Shown one piece after another: positions 43,743 to 52,402 of a stretch of DNA of 64,000 bases. A program made the position numbers and the translations under genes. The notes below the pieces were generated by a model. It was not told the origin of the DNA. It was given only the letters and a program-made list of their open reading frames with translations, and ran no database searches. Source of the stretch: CAWGYT01 sp963826795. GTDB lineage: Bacteria > Planctomycetota > Planctomycetia > Pirellulales > Pirellulaceae. The stretch is taken from NCBI GenBank assembly GCA_963826795.1, contig CAWGYT010000003.1, forward strand, positions 124,001-188,000, in the 5' to 3' direction. Each line of letters starts with the position of its first letter. Position 1 is the first letter of the stretch.

Positions 43743-45029
43743 GTGTTGAACTCTCGAGAAATTCGAGTCCCGATGCGCCCGATCGCCACGATACCTGCCG
43801 TTCAGCTGCACAGCGTCGCCGGCCGCTTTCAGGCGCCCTGTCGGCCGAACCCCGTCCGCCGTCGCGTCCGTCGCCTGCGCGAATTGTCGGTGGGCCGGCC
43901 GCTCGGCCCGTCGAACCCCGCGATTGACGACGATCGCGACCAAAAACTTGCTCGAATTGAGGCGATTTTATTCCTCGCTCGTGAGCCGCTTTCAAGCCGC
44001 AAACTCAGCCAGCATGCCAACTTGGCGGACGGGACTGAAGCTCGTACACTGGTGCGTCGATTAAATGAGCGGTTGGATCAGTTCGGTCGATCCTTTCGCG
44101 TTCAAGAAGTCGCCGGCGGGTTCCAGTTGACAACCCGTCGGAAGTTTGCGAAATGGCTTCGCCGTCTGGAATACATGCCTTCGGAAGAGCGCCTGTCCGC
44201 TCCCGCGCTGGAGACCCTTGCCGTGGTGGCATACCGACAACCCGTGATGCGGGCCGACATCGAAGCGATCCGTGGCGTTGGCTGCGGGGAAATCCTCAAT
44301 CAATTGATGAGCCGCGATTTAGTGCGCGTCGGTGGACGTAGCAGTGAACTCGGTCGCCCCTACCTTTACAATACCACCCGCCGCTTCTTGCAAGTCTTCG
44401 GACTTCGAAGTCTGGACGAACTGCCCCGGGCAGATGCGTTCCGCAAGTCCGACCTACAACAACCCGCTGCCCCGCTCCTGTCGGATCGATTCGCAGCAAC
44501 GGCAACTGATTCGGAAGTCGAGGAGGAATCTGACGTGAGCGTCTCAGTCGAACTTGAAGAGCAACCGACCCCCGTTCAGCCAGCTCAGACGACTGGTCCC
44601 CGCGTGAATGAGCGCCACGTCCGGATGGAAGACGAAGACTACGACGACGACGAGGAATACGAAGACGACGACGATGACGACGAGGAAGAGGACGACGACT
44701 TCGAGGACGAGGATTTCGACGAGGAAGAGTTCGAAGAGGAAGAAGAAGACCTCGAAGAAGAAGATTTGGACGAGGAAGAGCTAGACGAGGAAGACCTCGA
44801 AGAAGAGTTGGACGAAGAAGAGCTGGATGAGGACGAGTACGAAGACGAGGACGAAGAAGACGAAGATCTCGAAGAAGACGAAGATCTCGAGGACGAAGAT
44901 CTCGAAGAAGAAGATCTCGAAGAAGACGAAGAGTGGGAAGAAGTTGGCGAAGAGGATGAGGAAGACGACGACGAAGACGAAGACTGGGAAGACGAAGACT
45001 GGGAGGACGACGAGGAGTGGGAGGACTGA
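43743..45029 (+). CDS. scpB: Segregation and condensation protein B with very long acidic tail
   Basis: 428 residues. About residues 68-240 are the two winged-helix domains of ScpB: RIEAILFLAREPLSSRKLSQ, LNERLDQFGRSFRVQEVAGG, LSAPALETLAVVAYRQPVMR, EAIRGVGCGEILNQLMSRDL and LGRPYLYNTTRRFLQVFGLR. ScpB dimers bind ScpA within the SMC condensin. Residues from about 298 to the end are almost exclusively Asp and Glu (roughly 130 residues), with sparse Phe, Trp, Leu and Tyr. Typical ScpB is 180-250 residues, so the tail is exceptional. The N-terminal 60 residues are also extra and an internal start is possible. No scpA or smc is adjacent. Confidence 0.88.
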   Translation: MLNSREIRVPMRPIATIPAVQLHSVAGRFQAPCRPNPVRRRVRRLRELSVGRPLGPSNPAIDDDRDQKLARIEAILFLAREPLSSRKLSQHANLADGTEARTLVRRLNERLDQFGRSFRVQEVAGGFQLTTRRKFAKWLRRLEYMPSEERLSAPALETLAVVAYRQPVMRADIEAIRGVGCGEILNQLMSRDLVRVGGRSSELGRPYLYNTTRRFLQVFGLRSLDELPRADAFRKSDLQQPAAPLLSDRFAATATDSEVEEESDVSVSVELEEQPTPVQPAQTTGPRVNERHVRMEDEDYDDDEEYEDDDDDDEEEDDDFEDEDFDEEEFEEEEEDLEEEDLDEEELDEEDLEEELDEEELDEDEYEDEDEEDEDLEEDEDLEDEDLEEEDLEEDEEWEEVGEEDEEDDDEDEDWEDEDWEDDEEWED

Positions 45030-45053
45030 AGAGTTCGCCCGGGTCCGCTGAGG

Positions 45054-45075
45054 CCCGCGGAGCGAGCGGGATTTC
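45054..45075. terminator. Possible shared terminator between scpB and hemA
   Basis: CCCGC-GGAGCGA-GCGGG followed by ATTTCTTATT lies between the converging stops of scpB and hemA. The stem is only 5 bp, so support is weak. Confidence 0.3.
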
Positions 45076-46350
45076 TTATTCCTTGAGCTGAAACAGGCGT
45101 TTCAGGGCATCCAACAGTCCGTGGGGCGCGCCGTTCTGGGCGTCGTCTCGCAAGGACTCGAGTGGCGGGTGCAGCATTTTGTTGACCAGGCGATCGAAGG
45201 AAGCCCGAATTTCGGTCTCCAGGGATGGATCCAGAGTCCCCAGCTTGTTCATCAGCCGCTGCAGTTCGCTCTGTTTCAGCAATTCGGTGGTTTCTTTCAG
45301 CAGCCGAATGGTGGGGCCGGTGATTCGATGATTCCATTCGGCCAGGAACCGATCGGTTTCCAGGTCGATGATTTTCTGGGCCTTGGGCCACTCTTTTTCG
45401 CGTTCCCGCCGATTCACTTCGCAGGCCTTCTGCAGGTCATCGATCGAATACAGGTAGACGCCCAGGCAGTTACCGATCCGAGGGTCGAAATCACGTGGAA
45501 CGGCCAGGTCGAGGATGAACAGGGTTCGCTGGTATCGGGCCACGTCGATTTTCTGGTACTGATCGACGTTCAAAATCGGCTCGCTGGCGCCCGTCGTGCT
45601 GATCACGAGATCCGCCTCGATCAGGCGATCTTCCAGCTGATCCCAGGAGGCGACGCGACCGCCGAATTCGCTGGCGAGATCCTGAGCACGACTGAGATTT
45701 CGATTGACGACGAGGACATGTTTTGCTCCGGCGTCCATCAGGTAGCGGAGTGTTTCGCGGGCCATTTCTCCGGCGCCGATCACGAGGACCTGCTTGTCGT
45801 CAAACCGTTCGAAGATCTGGCTGGCGAAATCAGCGACGGCCACACTCGGAATACTGACCCGGCGCTGGTGAATTGCCGTCTCGGTGGCGACTCGGCGGGC
45901 GACGCGCATCGCGCCCTGAAAGGCGGCGTGGGTCAGCGGACCGGTATAGTCGCCGTCGTTGGCCAACTGATAGGCGTCTTTGACTTGCGAGAGGATTTGC
46001 GCCTCGCCCATGACCATGCTGTCCAGGCTCGCGGCTACTCGGAACAGATGGCGAATCGCCTCGTCGCGCTTCCGCAGAAACAACTCACCGGCAATCTCTC
46101 CGGCCCGCAGTCCGTGAAATTCGGCGAGGAATTCGATCATCTGGTCGCCGGAGGGAGCCTGGTCGGCCCGGTCGGCGGCGGTGTACAACTCCACCCGGTT
46201 GCAGGTCGACAGCAAGACGGCCTCGGTCTCGGGGAATGCGGATCGCAGTCGTCCCAGCGCCGCGGGAATTTGCTCCCGGCTGAACGCCAAGCGTTCACGC
46301 AATTCCAGCGGTGCGGTGTGATGGCTGCAGCCCACCAGTTGCAATTTCAT
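45076..46350 (-). CDS. hemA: Glutamyl-tRNA reductase
   Basis: 424 residues from the ATG at 46350 (MKLQLVGCSHHTAPLELRER). Family motifs are LLSTCNRVELY with the catalytic cysteine, AASLDSMVMGEAQILSQVKD, RVSIPSVAVADFA, the NADPH-binding VIGAGEMARETLRYL and the C-terminal dimerisation helices. It reduces glutamyl-tRNA(Glu) to glutamate-1-semialdehyde, the first step of C5-pathway haem synthesis. The start overlaps the upstream HemX/CcsA-like gene stop as ATGA, indicating translational coupling. Confidence 0.96.
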   Translation of the reverse strand: MKLQLVGCSHHTAPLELRERLAFSREQIPAALGRLRSAFPETEAVLLSTCNRVELYTAADRADQAPSGDQMIEFLAEFHGLRAGEIAGELFLRKRDEAIRHLFRVAASLDSMVMGEAQILSQVKDAYQLANDGDYTGPLTHAAFQGAMRVARRVATETAIHQRRVSIPSVAVADFASQIFERFDDKQVLVIGAGEMARETLRYLMDAGAKHVLVVNRNLSRAQDLASEFGGRVASWDQLEDRLIEADLVISTTGASEPILNVDQYQKIDVARYQRTLFILDLAVPRDFDPRIGNCLGVYLYSIDDLQKACEVNRREREKEWPKAQKIIDLETDRFLAEWNHRITGPTIRLLKETTELLKQSELQRLMNKLGTLDPSLETEIRASFDRLVNKMLHPPLESLRDDAQNGAPHGLLDALKRLFQLKE

Positions 46351-47279
46351 CGGGCGGGTCTCCGGTCGACGCCACTCCGGCCGGCTGCCAGGGCCTGACG
46401 TGCGGAAGCGAGCGCGAAGTGAGCCGGACGAAGCGTCGCGGGAAGCTCGGCCGTTGGCTTCGCGTCTTGCGTGTGTTGCGAGGGGATCCACCAGATGATG
46501 GCCAGCACCAGGCTCAGGAAAACAAAGCTACCGACGGTCATGTAAGCGACTTTCCGTCCCTGCCGTGCCGGGCGGTAGAACGTCAGGAACAGCACCACCA
46601 GGACCAGCCAGATCAACCACACGAACGAGGCCATCACGACGGGGTCGGACCACGGGATCACGCTGGCCGATCCACCGCGGATTTTCAGCACAATACCCGT
46701 CACGAGGCCGATGCCCAGCAGGCCGACCGACGTCACCAGACAACGCTCGTTGATCCGCTCGAGCCATTCCAGGCTGGGCAGCCAGAACATCGGCCGGGGC
46801 GGCATCTTGTGCTTCAATCGATAGGACTGGATCAGGTACATCACGCCCGCCACGAAACCGATCACGACCAGCGCCATACCCAGCGCGAGCGACAAGCCGT
46901 GAAACTGATTCCAGGCACGCATGGCGCGGGGCGTCCCCGGAAACATGTGTGCGATCGCGATCATGGCGAGGGACGTTGGCAAGAGCAAGAGGCCCGCGGT
47001 CGTCTTTCGGCTCAGCCAGAAAACGGCCAGGTAGATCAACACCAGCACCCACGACAGGATCAGGCAACCGGTGGACCAAGTGACCAGGAGCGGTCCGCCG
47101 GCGCTCTGCTCGCGCAACTGATACGCCAAGAAGATGGTCTGGGCCACAAAGCCGGCCGCCGCGAATCCGATCATGACCGCGGTCCGGACCGCCACTCGGA
47201 CAAACAAGCGCGAGATCTCCAGCAACAGCGCGATCGCGTAGCTGGCCCCGAAGCAGACAACGGAGATACCGGACAACAC
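46347..47279 (-). CDS. HemX/CcsA-like cytochrome c assembly membrane protein
   Basis: 310 residues from a GTG at 47279 with AGGG upstream. The longer open frame reaches 47471, but that would overlap the start of the divergent plus-strand gene. About eight or nine TM helices are visible (for example SGISVVCFGASYAIALLLEI, AVMIGFAAAGFVAQTIFLAY, WVLVLIYLAVFWLS, LALGMALVVIGFVAGVMYLI). The pattern matches the cytochrome c assembly (CcsA/CcmC/HemX) superfamily, including WNQFHGLSLALG with a conserved-type histidine. HemX-like genes commonly precede hemA and affect glutamyl-tRNA reductase levels; the 4-base overlap with hemA fits. Confidence 0.8.
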   Translation of the reverse strand: MLSGISVVCFGASYAIALLLEISRLFVRVAVRTAVMIGFAAAGFVAQTIFLAYQLREQSAGGPLLVTWSTGCLILSWVLVLIYLAVFWLSRKTTAGLLLLPTSLAMIAIAHMFPGTPRAMRAWNQFHGLSLALGMALVVIGFVAGVMYLIQSYRLKHKMPPRPMFWLPSLEWLERINERCLVTSVGLLGIGLVTGIVLKIRGGSASVIPWSDPVVMASFVWLIWLVLVVLFLTFYRPARQGRKVAYMTVGSFVFLSLVLAIIWWIPSQHTQDAKPTAELPATLRPAHFALASARQALAAGRSGVDRRPAR

Positions 47280-47421
47280 GAATCCCTGGCCCCTTTGCAA
47301 GACTCCCGCGGAACAATCCCTTATCTTACACAATCCCTCGGCGCACGGCAGAACGTATTTGACGCACGCGAGTCCGGGTATAATGCGGGCCCCACGTCGC
47401 ACTTCGCCTTGAGGTACCCCG

Positions 47422-48885
47422 ATGCCCTCGCTGAATTCCGCGTCGCGCCCGCCCTCGCTCATCGCCAGCATGCTGTGGAGTGCACTGGCCGGAGGGATGG
47501 GTTGGGGGATTCGGGGTCAATACGGGCACGAAACGGGCGCCATGATTGCCGGACTGTTGGTCGGGCTGGTGATGGTTCGGCAGTTTTGCCCTCAAGCCAG
47601 CTCGCTGGCGGCGGCACGCACGGCGGCATTGCTGACCCTGGGAATCTCGGTGGGCGGGTCGATGACGTATGGGCAGACGGTGGGACTGACGCACGACGCC
47701 GCACTCGTCGGCAACTGGGACGCACTCCGTTGGGGTTTGCTGGGCCTGTTCGTCAAAGGCGGGATCTGGATCAGCTTGGGCGCCACCTGGCTGGCAGTGG
47801 GACTGGGTGGAAAGCGCTACCGCCCGGGTGAGCTGGCGCTGCTGATCAGCGTGATGCTGTTCCTTTGGTTTGGCGGCGTCTATCTGCTCAATCAGCCTTA
47901 CGATCCGGTCGGTCGCGCGCTGCCGCGGTTCTATTTTTCGGACGACTGGCGATGGGAGCCCGACGCGCTGTTGGAGCCGCGTCGAGAAATCTGGGGGGGC
48001 CTGCTGCTGGCGCTGGTCGGGTCGGTTGCCTACTTGCGAATTGGTCGCCAGGACCGCTTGGCACTGAGGCTCGCGCTCTGGGGTTTTCTGGGAGGTGGCC
48101 TGGGTTTTTCCCTGGGGCAGTGTCTGCAGGCATTCCACGCCTGGAATCTCGATTGGTTCCGGCAAACCCCCGCGCTGCAGCCGTTGGAGCAATACGTCAA
48201 CTGGTGGAATCTGATGGAGACCACGTTCGGACTCATTTTCGGCGCGGTCCTGGCGCTAGGCGTCTGGCTCAATCGGCACCTGATTGAATTACCGACTGGT
48301 TCGGAGACGGCCGAGGTCGAGGCGAGCGAGCTGCCGATTTCCGCCGAGCTGGCGCTGCTTGCCGTTCATGTCGCGGCGGTCATGATGTGGAGTTTTGTTT
48401 CGTTCCCGGCCTTTGATCGGTTTGCGGATCAAGCCCTCACGATGATCCTGATCCCCACGGTCGCGGTGCTGGCGGGGCGGTACTGGCCGTACGCGGTCAC
48501 GCTACCGGTTGTGCTCTTGCCGATCGCCGGCAAAACGGTTCGCGAGCTCGTGTATGAGAACTCGTTGATCACGCCTCGCTGGGGATGGATCGCCTATTTT
48601 GTCGTTCCAATGGTGTTGGCCGTGGCGGCATCCCTTTTGTTCAGTCGTTGGCAGCGCACCCAACGTGCAGCGCGGTATGCGGGGATGAATCTGATCCTTG
48701 CGACGTGGACGTTTTGGGTCCTGAATTTCGCCTTTTTTCGATATCCTTGGCCGTGGGAGCCGTGGACGACTCGGACCCCCAACGGGTTGATCTTCCTGGG
48801 CTGTGCCCTCGGCCTGAGCTGGGTTGGATTGCGGGGCGCCTGGCAACACGCCGCCGCCGCCAATTCGGCCCTTGAATCCGAGTAG
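47422..48885 (+). CDS. Polytopic membrane protein of unknown function
   Basis: 487 residues with about 11-12 hydrophobic segments. The N-terminal region contains GGMGWGIRGQYGHETGAMIA, GISVGGSMTYGQTVGLTHDA and LFVKGGIWISLGATWLAVGL, motifs rich in Gly that recur in uncharacterised planctomycete membrane proteins. The later half has helix-rich segments such as LAVHVAAVMMWSFVSFPAFD and GWIAYFVVPMVLAVAASLLF. There is no transporter signature I can name. It is divergent from the HemX-like gene, sharing a 142-base intergenic region. Confidence 0.72.
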   Translation: MPSLNSASRPPSLIASMLWSALAGGMGWGIRGQYGHETGAMIAGLLVGLVMVRQFCPQASSLAAARTAALLTLGISVGGSMTYGQTVGLTHDAALVGNWDALRWGLLGLFVKGGIWISLGATWLAVGLGGKRYRPGELALLISVMLFLWFGGVYLLNQPYDPVGRALPRFYFSDDWRWEPDALLEPRREIWGGLLLALVGSVAYLRIGRQDRLALRLALWGFLGGGLGFSLGQCLQAFHAWNLDWFRQTPALQPLEQYVNWWNLMETTFGLIFGAVLALGVWLNRHLIELPTGSETAEVEASELPISAELALLAVHVAAVMMWSFVSFPAFDRFADQALTMILIPTVAVLAGRYWPYAVTLPVVLLPIAGKTVRELVYENSLITPRWGWIAYFVVPMVLAVAASLLFSRWQRTQRAARYAGMNLILATWTFWVLNFAFFRYPWPWEPWTTRTPNGLIFLGCALGLSWVGLRGAWQHAAAANSALESE

Positions 48886-48943
48886 AATTCCGAATCGACG
48901 GCGGGGTCTGTCGAACGTTGATCCACTGCACAGGAGTTGAGCG

Positions 48944-49666
48944 ATGAACCCAAAAATCTTGAAGCGAGTGCTGCATGCCTTTTGTTTTTCAGGGATTTCG
49001 TGTTGGGCGGCGCTGCAACTCAGCGGCCCGTCGTATGGTCAGGACCAGAGTGTTCGTCCGGGCATCAACGATTCCTTCGAGCAGCCGGTCGTGAAGGAAT
49101 GGGTTGAGCGGTTCGAGCGTGAGGGCCGAGAAGTGTTTGACAAGCGAGTCGAACTGGTCGAGGCCTGCGGAATTACGCCGGGAATGGCGGTTGCCGATGT
49201 CGGAGCCGGCACGGGGCTGTTTACGCAGCTGTTCGCCAAGGCGGTGGGCAGCAGCGGAAAAGTCTATGCGGTCGATATTTCGGATGAGTTTGTCGACAAG
49301 ATCGTCGCCGACGCGCGGCAGGCCAAGCTGCAGAATATCGAGGCGATTGTCTGCGCCGCGGACGATGCCAAACTCGCACCGAATTCAGTCGACCTCGTCT
49401 ACATTTGCGACACGTATCATCACTTCGAGTTTCCGATCAAGACGATGGCCTCGATCTTCAAGGCACTGAAACCCGGCGGCCGCGTCGTCGTCGTGGATTT
49501 CGCCCGCGTGCCGGGAGTGAGCTCCGACTGGATTCTGGGTCACGTTCGTGCGGGACAGGAGGTCGTCCAGGCGGAAATCGAAAGTGTGGGTCTGGAACTA
49601 CTGGAAGCCAACCAACAACTGCTGAAAGAGAACTACATCTTGATCTTCAGCAAGGCCCAGCGTTAG
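48944..49666 (+). CDS. Exported class I SAM-dependent methyltransferase
   Basis: 240 residues. AGGAG lies 8 bases before the ATG. The N-terminus (ILKRVLHAFCFSGISCWAAL, ending SYGQDQ) looks like a signal peptide, unusual for a methyltransferase. The Rossmann core has motif I VADVGAGTGLFTQLFAKAV, motif II VYAVDISDEFVDKI, VDLVYICDTYHHFEF and ALKPGGRVVVVDF. It probably methylates a small molecule or lipid, as in the planctomycete family of secreted methyltransferase-like proteins; the source of SAM outside the cytoplasm is unclear. It stops 60 bases before the second palindromic element. Confidence 0.85.
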   Translation: MNPKILKRVLHAFCFSGISCWAALQLSGPSYGQDQSVRPGINDSFEQPVVKEWVERFEREGREVFDKRVELVEACGITPGMAVADVGAGTGLFTQLFAKAVGSSGKVYAVDISDEFVDKIVADARQAKLQNIEAIVCAADDAKLAPNSVDLVYICDTYHHFEFPIKTMASIFKALKPGGRVVVVDFARVPGVSSDWILGHVRAGQEVVQAEIESVGLELLEANQQLLKENYILIFSKAQR

Positions 49667-49726
49667 GTCGGCGAGCCACCCCGGACGCGGTGCGGGGTGG
49701 GGAAAAGGGGCTTTTCCCAATCGGGT

Positions 49727-49862
49727 CGAGTGCTTTGTCACAGCTGAAATTGAGGGTTGGGTGGCCGGGGTCGAACGAAGTGAGCCCCCGGAAAATTGCG
49801 GTCTGGGGGCTCACTTCGTTCGACCCCAGGCACCCCAAAATCAAGCTGTGACAAAGCACTAG
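49727..49862. repeat. 136-bp palindromic MITE-like element, copy 2 (inverted relative to copy 1)
   Basis: Begins CGAGTGCTTTGTCACAGCTG and ends CAAGCTGTGACAAAGCACTA plus G. It is the reverse complement of 28885-29020 at nearly every base. The right-hand CTAG overlaps the TAG stop of the SYLF gene at 49861-49859. Confidence 0.9.
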
Positions 49863-50929
49863 CGATTTGGCGCTGGCCGGACATCGGGCGGCGGCGGCAA
49901 AGCCAGGTCCGCGCTCCCAGCCTGGGCAAGGACGCTGGCGTACTCGCGCAGAAGCCGGCTGGCCGCCATGAACTCGGGCCGCTGCGCAGGGCGGCGTACT
50001 TGGGATCCAGCGCCGTTGACTCGTAGCGCTTCAGGACGGCATCCAACGATGCCTTCGACGGCGCCGGGCCGCCGGCAAGAATTTCCGGCGGAAGCTCAAG
50101 GTACGATCGCCAGGTCGGATCCAGCACCAAGGCCAGCTGCTGCCAGGATGCGGCGAGTTGCTGCCGTGCGAGCTCGCTCGAGCCGCCCCCCGATGCCGCT
50201 ACCGGTGCCGCGGGGACGGCCCCCGGGATCGGAGCCGCAGCGGGAGCCCCCGCATAGCGCGTCAAACGACTGACCAACTCCACGGCCGACGGCGGGACGG
50301 AGGGAACTCCGCTCTGGTTGTAATAGGCGGCTCCGCTGGGGTTGTCGATGACGATCCCGGCGCCATCCACGGCAAAACCCGCGAACAGCCCGCGACTGCG
50401 CGAGTACGAGAGAATCTCGGATGCCAATGTGATGTCGGTCGAGGCGGTCGCTTGCCGTCCGACCGGACCCGCTGCCGCCGCCGCATCAACGCCAATCGTC
50501 ATCCTGCCGCTCATCAACGACGCGACGCTCTTTTGCGTCTGAAAGACCATGATCAGATCGGTCGCCTGAACCCCGGCTTGCCAGCCGACGCTGCCACTGG
50601 TCAGAGTCAGAAACAAGGGGGCTTGCCAGTTGCCGCCGGCGTCGCGCACAAGTGCCACGCCGCGGCCGTGGCGAATGCCGACGACGAACCCGCCCTTCAC
50701 CACGTTGGGAATGATCGCAACCGCTTGGGCCCTGGCCAACAGCGATGTCGGAATCTGTTTGGCCGGAATCGCCATCACTTCGTCCAGAACCGACGCGGCC
50801 AGCTGGACCGTCCGCTCCTCGCGCGAAACCCCAGGATTCACAGGCTGAAGCTGAGCGTGGGTCGCCGCTGAGCGGAGCGCAAAGCAACAGGATCGCGACG
50901 GTGAGGACGTGATGAGCTACGGATTTCAT
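49859..50929 (-). CDS. SYLF (Ysc84-like) domain protein with two frameshifts
   Basis: The gene is best read from the ATG at 50929: MKSVAHHVLTVAILLLCA is a signal peptide, then a frame change near 50880 leads into ATHAQLQPVNPGVSREERTV. The main body (50841-50000) carries the SYLF core: IPTSLLARAQAVAIIPNVVK, GFVVGIRHGRGVALVRD, VGWQAGVQATDLIMVFQT and FAGFAVDGAGIVIDN. Near 49990 a second single-base shift restores PEFMAASRLLREYASVLAQA and the end PPPPDVRPAPNR with TAG at 49861-49859. Without it, translation runs into the palindromic element to 49738. SYLF domains bind phosphoinositides or actin in eukaryotes; the bacterial role is unknown. Confidence 0.75.
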
Positions 50930-51106
50930 GATCTCTCGGCCGAATCGGGACGCGGGGGAGGTGGAAACGTCGAGCATGCTTCGCGCCGTGCCAACGCCCT
51001 CGAGAATCGCGTCGTCTTCGAGCCGGGCCGAGTCACGCTCCGTCATGACAGGCCGGATTCTAACCCGGATCCCCACCATCCACCAAGCCTGATCCTGGCA
51101 GGGCAG

Positions 51107-52402
51107 CTAATCTTGATCCTGCGGCTGGGCCTCGCCCTCCCGTTGGACGTCTCGCTGCGTCTCGTATTCCTCGAGGGTCTTGGCGAGCTGCGGGCTGCCA
51201 CTCTCGTCGTGCTCGACCGCCTTCCGCTGCCACTGAATGGCCTGTTCAAGATCGCCCATCTCGTAGTAAACGCGAGCCAGGGTATCCAGTGTCGAGGCGT
51301 CCTTGTCATCCCGCAGTTGGCTCGCACGCTGAGCGATCTTCAGCGCCAGCTCGTGGTTTTGGTACGCCTGCGGAACGCTGGTCACCAACTTCCACGCGAT
51401 TTCGTTCAGCTGGTAGGGGTTTTCCCACAGTGCTTGCGAGACCTCGTCGGCCAGAATATTCAGCTCCTCGAACTGCTCGGCCCGGACCAGGATATCGAGC
51501 TTCACCATTTTGACTCGATTGGGATCGACCCCCTCCTGAATGGCGCCGTCGAGCATCGCCATGACGGGCGCCCAGTCGCCGCTGGCACGCGCCGCGTTGG
51601 CCGCTCGGCTCAACTGCATCATCATCCGATCCAGCGCCTGCTCGGACTCGAAGGCGAGCCGGGCCGCGTCGCGATCCCACCGGTCGTTCACGACCTGTGC
51701 CAGGGGATCGTCCATTTGCATCGGATGCCCGATCCACTCGACGTAGCCGTCCTTGCCGACAATGAAGGCGGTTGGAATCCCGTTTTGACCCGCCGCCCGC
51801 ATGTAGGCCTGGCGAGCGCTTTCGGCTTCATCTTCCAACGCGATCGTGTAGGTCAGCGTTTCGTCCCAAGTCCGCCCCGACTCGGGATCCTGGACCGCTG
51901 CAAAGAACTGCTGCACGCGTTCTTCATCTTCGTCGCTGATCCCGATCAGCGTGGCCTGGTCGGCGTATTCCTGCTGCAGTTGGCTCAGATGCGGCATGCT
52001 GGCTCGACACGGACTGCACCAGGTGGCCCAGAACTCAACCACGTAGACATGTCCCTCCTGGAAACGGTCGGTGGGTTCGCCTTTCAGCCACTTGCCGATC
52101 AGCAGGGTGGGCGCGGGATCGCCCACACTCAACTTCGCCGGCAATTCGCGGGCGGCGCCGGCAGCGGGATCCGCGTCTTGCACCCCGGTTTCATCGACTA
52201 CCCCGGTTGCGTCTTCATCGGCTTGCGCTGGCCCAGCCTCACCTTGGCTCGCTGGTTCTCCAGCCGGCGCTGAGCTCTGCGCATCCGGAGACGCCGGCGC
52301 GGCGGGCTTGGAATCCGTCGAAGTCGACTTGTTGCAGCTGCACAGAATCATGCATCCGACCAGGGCCAACGCCCATCGGCAACTAAGGAAGGTGCGGGAC
52401 AT
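51107..52402 (-). CDS. TlpA-like thioredoxin lipoprotein with TPR-like C-terminus
   Basis: 431 residues from the ATG at 52402. MSRTFLSCRWALALVGCMIL leads to lipobox CSCNK. An acidic Ser/Ala/Gly linker precedes a TlpA/AhpC-TSA-type thioredoxin domain with active site WATWCSPCRASMPHLSQLQ and cis-Pro GIPTAFIVGKDGYVEWIGHP. The C-terminal 200 residues are helical (LDTLARVYYEMGDLEQAIQW) and fit TPR repeats. It probably reduces periplasmic disulfides, for example in cytochrome maturation. The frame is open 85 codons upstream but lies within the preceding gene; the chosen start overlaps that gene's stop by 20 bases. Confidence 0.88.
   Translation of the reverse strand: MSRTFLSCRWALALVGCMILCSCNKSTSTDSKPAAPASPDAQSSAPAGEPASQGEAGPAQADEDATGVVDETGVQDADPAAGAARELPAKLSVGDPAPTLLIGKWLKGEPTDRFQEGHVYVVEFWATWCSPCRASMPHLSQLQQEYADQATLIGISDEDEERVQQFFAAVQDPESGRTWDETLTYTIALEDEAESARQAYMRAAGQNGIPTAFIVGKDGYVEWIGHPMQMDDPLAQVVNDRWDRDAARLAFESEQALDRMMMQLSRAANAARASGDWAPVMAMLDGAIQEGVDPNRVKMVKLDILVRAEQFEELNILADEVSQALWENPYQLNEIAWKLVTSVPQAYQNHELALKIAQRASQLRDDKDASTLDTLARVYYEMGDLEQAIQWQRKAVEHDESGSPQLAKTLEEYETQRDVQREGEAQPQDQD

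Noticed and set aside
44639..45391. Serine-rich 250-codon minus-strand frame
   Set aside because: It is the complement of the ScpB acidic tail; Asp/Glu codons read backwards give poly-Ser.
49738..49858. C-terminal extension of the SYLF protein through the palindromic element
   Set aside because: The sensible C-terminus PPPPDVRPAPNR ends at the element's TAG in another frame, so the extension is a frameshift artefact.
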